Part shown: positions 6,222 through 8,355 of the stretch, piece after piece
Numbering within the stretch: the first letter of the stretch is position 1
How the letters are laid out: each line of letters begins with the position of its first letter
Source of the DNA: DASXPG01 sp035559335
GTDB lineage: Bacteria > Gemmatimonadota > Gemmatimonadetes > Gemmatimonadales > JACORV01
DNA: 8,355 nt
NCBI GenBank assembly: GCA_035559335.1
Contig: DATMBH010000181.1
Span: forward strand, 1 to 8,355
Direction: 5' to 3'
Notes under the pieces: generated by a model
Told to the model about the DNA's origin: nothing
Seen by the model: the letters and a program-made list of their open reading frames with translations, nothing else
Database searches by the model: none
Translations under genes and position numbers: made by a program

Positions 6222-7195
6222 AGCGATCACGGACAGACTGGCGACTGACTCGCCGCGAGCTGATCACCGTCTCGATGGGCGCATTCGTGGTGGCAAGCCT
6301 TCCGCTCGCTTCGCGCCGCCGCAGGCTATACCGGCGCTCGGTACCCCTGATGGGCACCGTGGCCGACGTGGCCGTGGCGCATCGGAGCGCCGCCGAGGCC
6401 GCCACGGCGATTGACGCCGCGCTGTCCGAGTTGCGGCGGATCGAGCGGCTGATGACGAGATTCGACCGGTCCTCCGACGTGGGGCGCCTGAACGCTGCGC
6501 CGGCTGGACGGCCGGTCGCGATCTCACCCGACACGGCTGCGGTGCTCACCGCTGCGCTGGGGTGGGCCGCGAGGAGCGACGGGAAGTTCGATCCGTGCAT
6601 CGGGCGCCTGACCGAACTGTGGGACGTGGGCAACCGGCGGACGCCGCCCGCCGCAGCGGACGTGAGAGCGCTGGCGGGCCGGCGGCTGTATCGGGTGCTC
6701 GAGCTGGACGCGCGCGCCGGAGTCGCGGCGTTAGGGGCCGCGGAGGCGGCAGTGGACCTGGGTGGGATCGCGGTCGGGTATGCGGTGGACCGCGCGGTGC
6801 TGGCGCTGCGGGAGCGGGGAATCCGGGACGGCCTCATCAACGTGGGCGGGGACATCTATGCGCTGGGCGAAGCTCCCGGCGGCGGCCCGTGGCGGGTGGG
6901 TGTGCGAGCGCCGGGAGACCTAGCACACCTCGCGACAACCGTGGAGCTGAGCGACGAGGCCATAACGACGTCGGGCGACTACATGCAGTACTTCACCTAT
7001 CGGGGCAGGCGCTACCACCACCTGCTGGATCCGGATACGGGAGAGCCGGTGAGGGGACCGTACCATTCGCTCACGGTGGCGGCACCGAGCTGCCTGGTCG
7101 CCGATGCCGGCGCCACGGCTGCATTCGGGCTGCCGCGCGCCGAAGCGGAGCGGCTGCTCGCGGGCGCGGGTGCGCGGGTGGTGGATTTGGAGTGA
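6218..7195 (+). CDS. apbE: ApbE, FAD:protein FMN transferase with twin-arginine signal
   Basis: 325 residues. ApbE transfers FMN from FAD to the Thr of TGAT-type motifs outside the cytoplasmic membrane; RnfD (T170) and RnfG (T186) in the same operon are the obvious substrates. The N-terminus has a Tat-type motif TRRELI (11-16) followed by a hydrophobic stretch to about residue 31, implying folded export. Domain features in order are MGTVADVAV (about 44-52), a flavin-binding region with DLGGIAVGYAVD (about 180-191), INVGGDIYALG (about 208-218, D212), SGDY (252-255), RRYHHLLDPDTGEP (about 263-276), and D296 and T300 in the metal-binding ADAGAT segment. The family often has Lys where this protein has V186. 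Length and motif order are normal. It is the last gene of the operon, overlapping the upstream small gene by ATGA. Confidence 0.95.
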   Translation: MKRSRTDWRLTRRELITVSMGAFVVASLPLASRRRRLYRRSVPLMGTVADVAVAHRSAAEAATAIDAALSELRRIERLMTRFDRSSDVGRLNAAPAGRPVAISPDTAAVLTAALGWAARSDGKFDPCIGRLTELWDVGNRRTPPAAADVRALAGRRLYRVLELDARAGVAALGAAEAAVDLGGIAVGYAVDRAVLALRERGIRDGLINVGGDIYALGEAPGGGPWRVGVRAPGDLAHLATTVELSDEAITTSGDYMQYFTYRGRRYHHLLDPDTGEPVRGPYHSLTVAAPSCLVADAGATAAFGLPRAEAERLLAGAGARVVDLE

Positions 7196-7305
7196 ATGCA
7201 GGGAATAGGGAAGAGGGGGCCGGAGTCTAGCGACCGCAGGGCGGCGGCCCTGGCAGGCACCGCACACCGGGCAAGGAGCCGTCCGTGCGGCACGGCGTCC
7301 GCGCG
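7196..7305. other. Intergenic gap between convergent apbE and transporter genes
   Basis: The 110 bases hold no credible coding frame, RNA gene or promoter that I can see. They contain two short inverted repeats and a G-rich stretch just after the apbE stop (7201-7222). Both flanking genes end here, so transcription termination from both sides is expected, though no U-tract is present. Confidence 0.6.
7237..7252. terminator. Possible hairpin terminator between convergent genes
   Basis: CAGGGC (7237-7242) and GCCCTG (7247-7252) form a perfect 6-bp stem with loop GGCG. A second small stem follows, CCGTG (7283-7287) with CACGG (7291-7295). Neither has a T-run, so a classical intrinsic terminator is not shown; the location after apbE is the main support. 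Confidence 0.3.
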
Positions 7306-8355
7306 TTAGGCCCGGGCCGACGCCGCCGCGATCCCTTCCTTTTCGTCAACCCGGAGCAGGAGGAGGCCGCCCACCACGAAGAAGCCGATGACCGTGGCTA
7401 CTCCGGCGCGCTGGCTGTGGGCCGCCTCGGTAACGACGCCTAACAGGGCCGGTCCGAGGAACGCAGCCAGCTTCCCCGTGAAGGCGAAGAAGCCGAAGAA
7501 CTCGTTCTCCCGTCCGTCGGGCGTGAATCTGCCCATGAGCGAGCGGCTGGCCGCCTGGTTGGGTCCGGCGAAAACGCCGATTACGAACCCGGCGGCCCAC
7601 AGCCAGCCGCGGGATGGCGCCCATACCGCCAGCGCGGTAGCCGCGGTAAGCGCCGCGATGCTGAGCAGGATCGTGCGCTTGCCGCCGATGCGGTCGTCGA
7701 GGTGGCCGAAGGCGAGCGCCCCCAGGCCGGCCGCCGCGTTGATGGCGATGCCGAACACCAGCACGTCGGAGAACGACATCCCGAAGGTGCCAGCGGCGTA
7801 GATCCCGCCGAAGGCAAAGATGGTGTTGAGGCCGTCGTTGTAGAACAGCCGCGCGATAAGCATCCTGGCGGCGGCGCGGTAGCGGCGCACGGCGCGGAAG
7901 GTCCGCCATAGCTCGCCGAACGCCTCCCTCAGCGCGGGGCGCGGAGGCGCAGCCGCCGGGGGCTGCACGCTCCGCGATACTATGAGGAATGGGAGCGCGA
8001 AGACCCCGAACCACAGCGCAACCAGCAAGTTCGTGGCGCGGATGTGCATGCCGGCCTCGGTGCTGACGCCGAACCAGGGCTGCTCGGGCTGCACGAAGCC
8101 CACGAGCGCAACCGTCAGGCACACCAGACCACCCACATATCCCACCCCCCAGCCGTAGCCGGAAACCCGCCCGATGCGTTCCGGGGAGGTGATGTCCGGC
8201 AGGAACGCGTTGTAGAACACGTTCCCCAGCTCGAAGCCCACGTTGCCGATTACGAATAGCGTCAAGGCCACGAGCGCGACGTTGGGTGAACCGGGGGCCA
8301 GGAACGCGAGCGCCGCGGTGGAGGCCACGGTCACGGCGGTGGTCAGCGCCAGGAA
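7306..8355 (-). CDS. MFS transporter, Atg22/UMF1-like family (N-terminus outside window)
   Basis: 349 residues are visible. The frame is open to the right edge, so the GTG at 8334 is more likely an internal Val than the start. The protein is a polytopic membrane transporter with about ten visible hydrophobic segments split by a Pro/Ala- and Arg-rich cytoplasmic loop (about residues 130-165). FYNAFLPDI and GRVSGYGWGVGYVGG in the first half, and RLFYNDGLNTIFAFGGIYAA followed by GHLDDRIGGKRT in the second half, are characteristic of bacterial Atg22-like (UMF1) MFS proteins. The DDRIGGKR stretch is the MFS A-type cytoplasmic loop motif. Family members are about 420-450 residues, so roughly 80-100 N-terminal residues are missing. 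The substrate of bacterial members is not established. It converges on the Rnf operon and has no evident functional link to it. Confidence 0.9.
   Translation of the reverse strand, partial: FLALTTAVTVASTAALAFLAPGSPNVALVALTLFVIGNVGFELGNVFYNAFLPDITSPERIGRVSGYGWGVGYVGGLVCLTVALVGFVQPEQPWFGVSTEAGMHIRATNLLVALWFGVFALPFLIVSRSVQPPAAAPPRPALREAFGELWRTFRAVRRYRAAARMLIARLFYNDGLNTIFAFGGIYAAGTFGMSFSDVLVFGIAINAAAGLGALAFGHLDDRIGGKRTILLSIAALTAATALAVWAPSRGWLWAAGFVIGVFAGPNQAASRSLMGRFTPDGRENEFFGFFAFTGKLAAFLGPALLGVVTEAAHSQRAGVATVIGFFVVGGLLLLRVDEKEGIAAASARA

Noticed and set aside
7309..7318. Palindrome GGCCCGGGCC as an operator
   Set aside because: It encodes the last codons of the transporter in GC-rich DNA and is not near a promoter; chance is sufficient.
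8332..8334. GTG at 8334 as the start of the transporter
   Set aside because: The frame continues to the window edge with hydrophobic residues, and the family needs roughly 80-100 more N-terminal residues.
1..8355. CRISPR array, tRNA, rRNA, insertion sequence or phage genes
   Set aside because: No direct-repeat array, cloverleaf, terminal inverted repeats or transposase-like sequence seen; the window is almost entirely occupied by the described genes.

Overview
The window (high GC, roughly two thirds G+C by eye) holds the 3' part of a tightly packed seven-gene operon on the + strand and, converging on it from the right, a truncated transporter gene on the - strand. GC content, long antisense shadow frames and heavy use of GTG starts fit a high-GC free-living bacterium. 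The gene set fits an anaerobe or facultative anaerobe using ferredoxin-linked energy conservation. I cannot assign a phylum; Gemmatimonadota, Acidobacteriota or a deltaproteobacterial lineage would all be plausible.

Layout: 1-1893, the C-terminal half of a pyruvate/2-oxoacid:ferredoxin oxidoreductase (PFOR-like), whose thiamine-diphosphate domain is followed by a coiled-coil segment, an Ala/Pro-rich linker and an extra single-cluster ferredoxin domain. One base later come rnfC (1895-3211), rnfD (3208-4209), rnfG (4206-4862), rnfE (4859-5479), rnfA (5479-6057), a 55-residue Cys-rich membrane protein resembling the NqrM maturation factor (6054-6221), and apbE (6218-7195). A 110-base gap with weak hairpins (7196-7305) separates these from an Atg22/UMF1-type MFS transporter on the - strand (7306-8355, N-terminus outside the window).

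How they work together: RnfC, D, G, E and A form the membrane ion pump that couples ferredoxin oxidation to NAD+ reduction. ApbE attaches FMN to the Thr of the TGAT motifs seen in both RnfD (T170) and RnfG (T186). The small Cys-rich protein probably serves the iron centre held by the four cysteines of RnfA and RnfE. The PFOR-like enzyme would supply low-potential electrons from a 2-oxoacid.

The most notable point is what is absent. rnfB, the usual ferredoxin-accepting subunit, normally follows rnfA in the CDGEAB arrangement. Here the small Cys-rich gene stands in that place, while the gene directly upstream of rnfC encodes an oxidoreductase with its own tethered ferredoxin domain. This suggests, as inference only, a variant Rnf in which electrons enter from a dedicated PFOR rather than through canonical RnfB. 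A second, unrelated signal is the repeated heptamer CGTTAGG, which accounts for every TTA leucine codon in the window.
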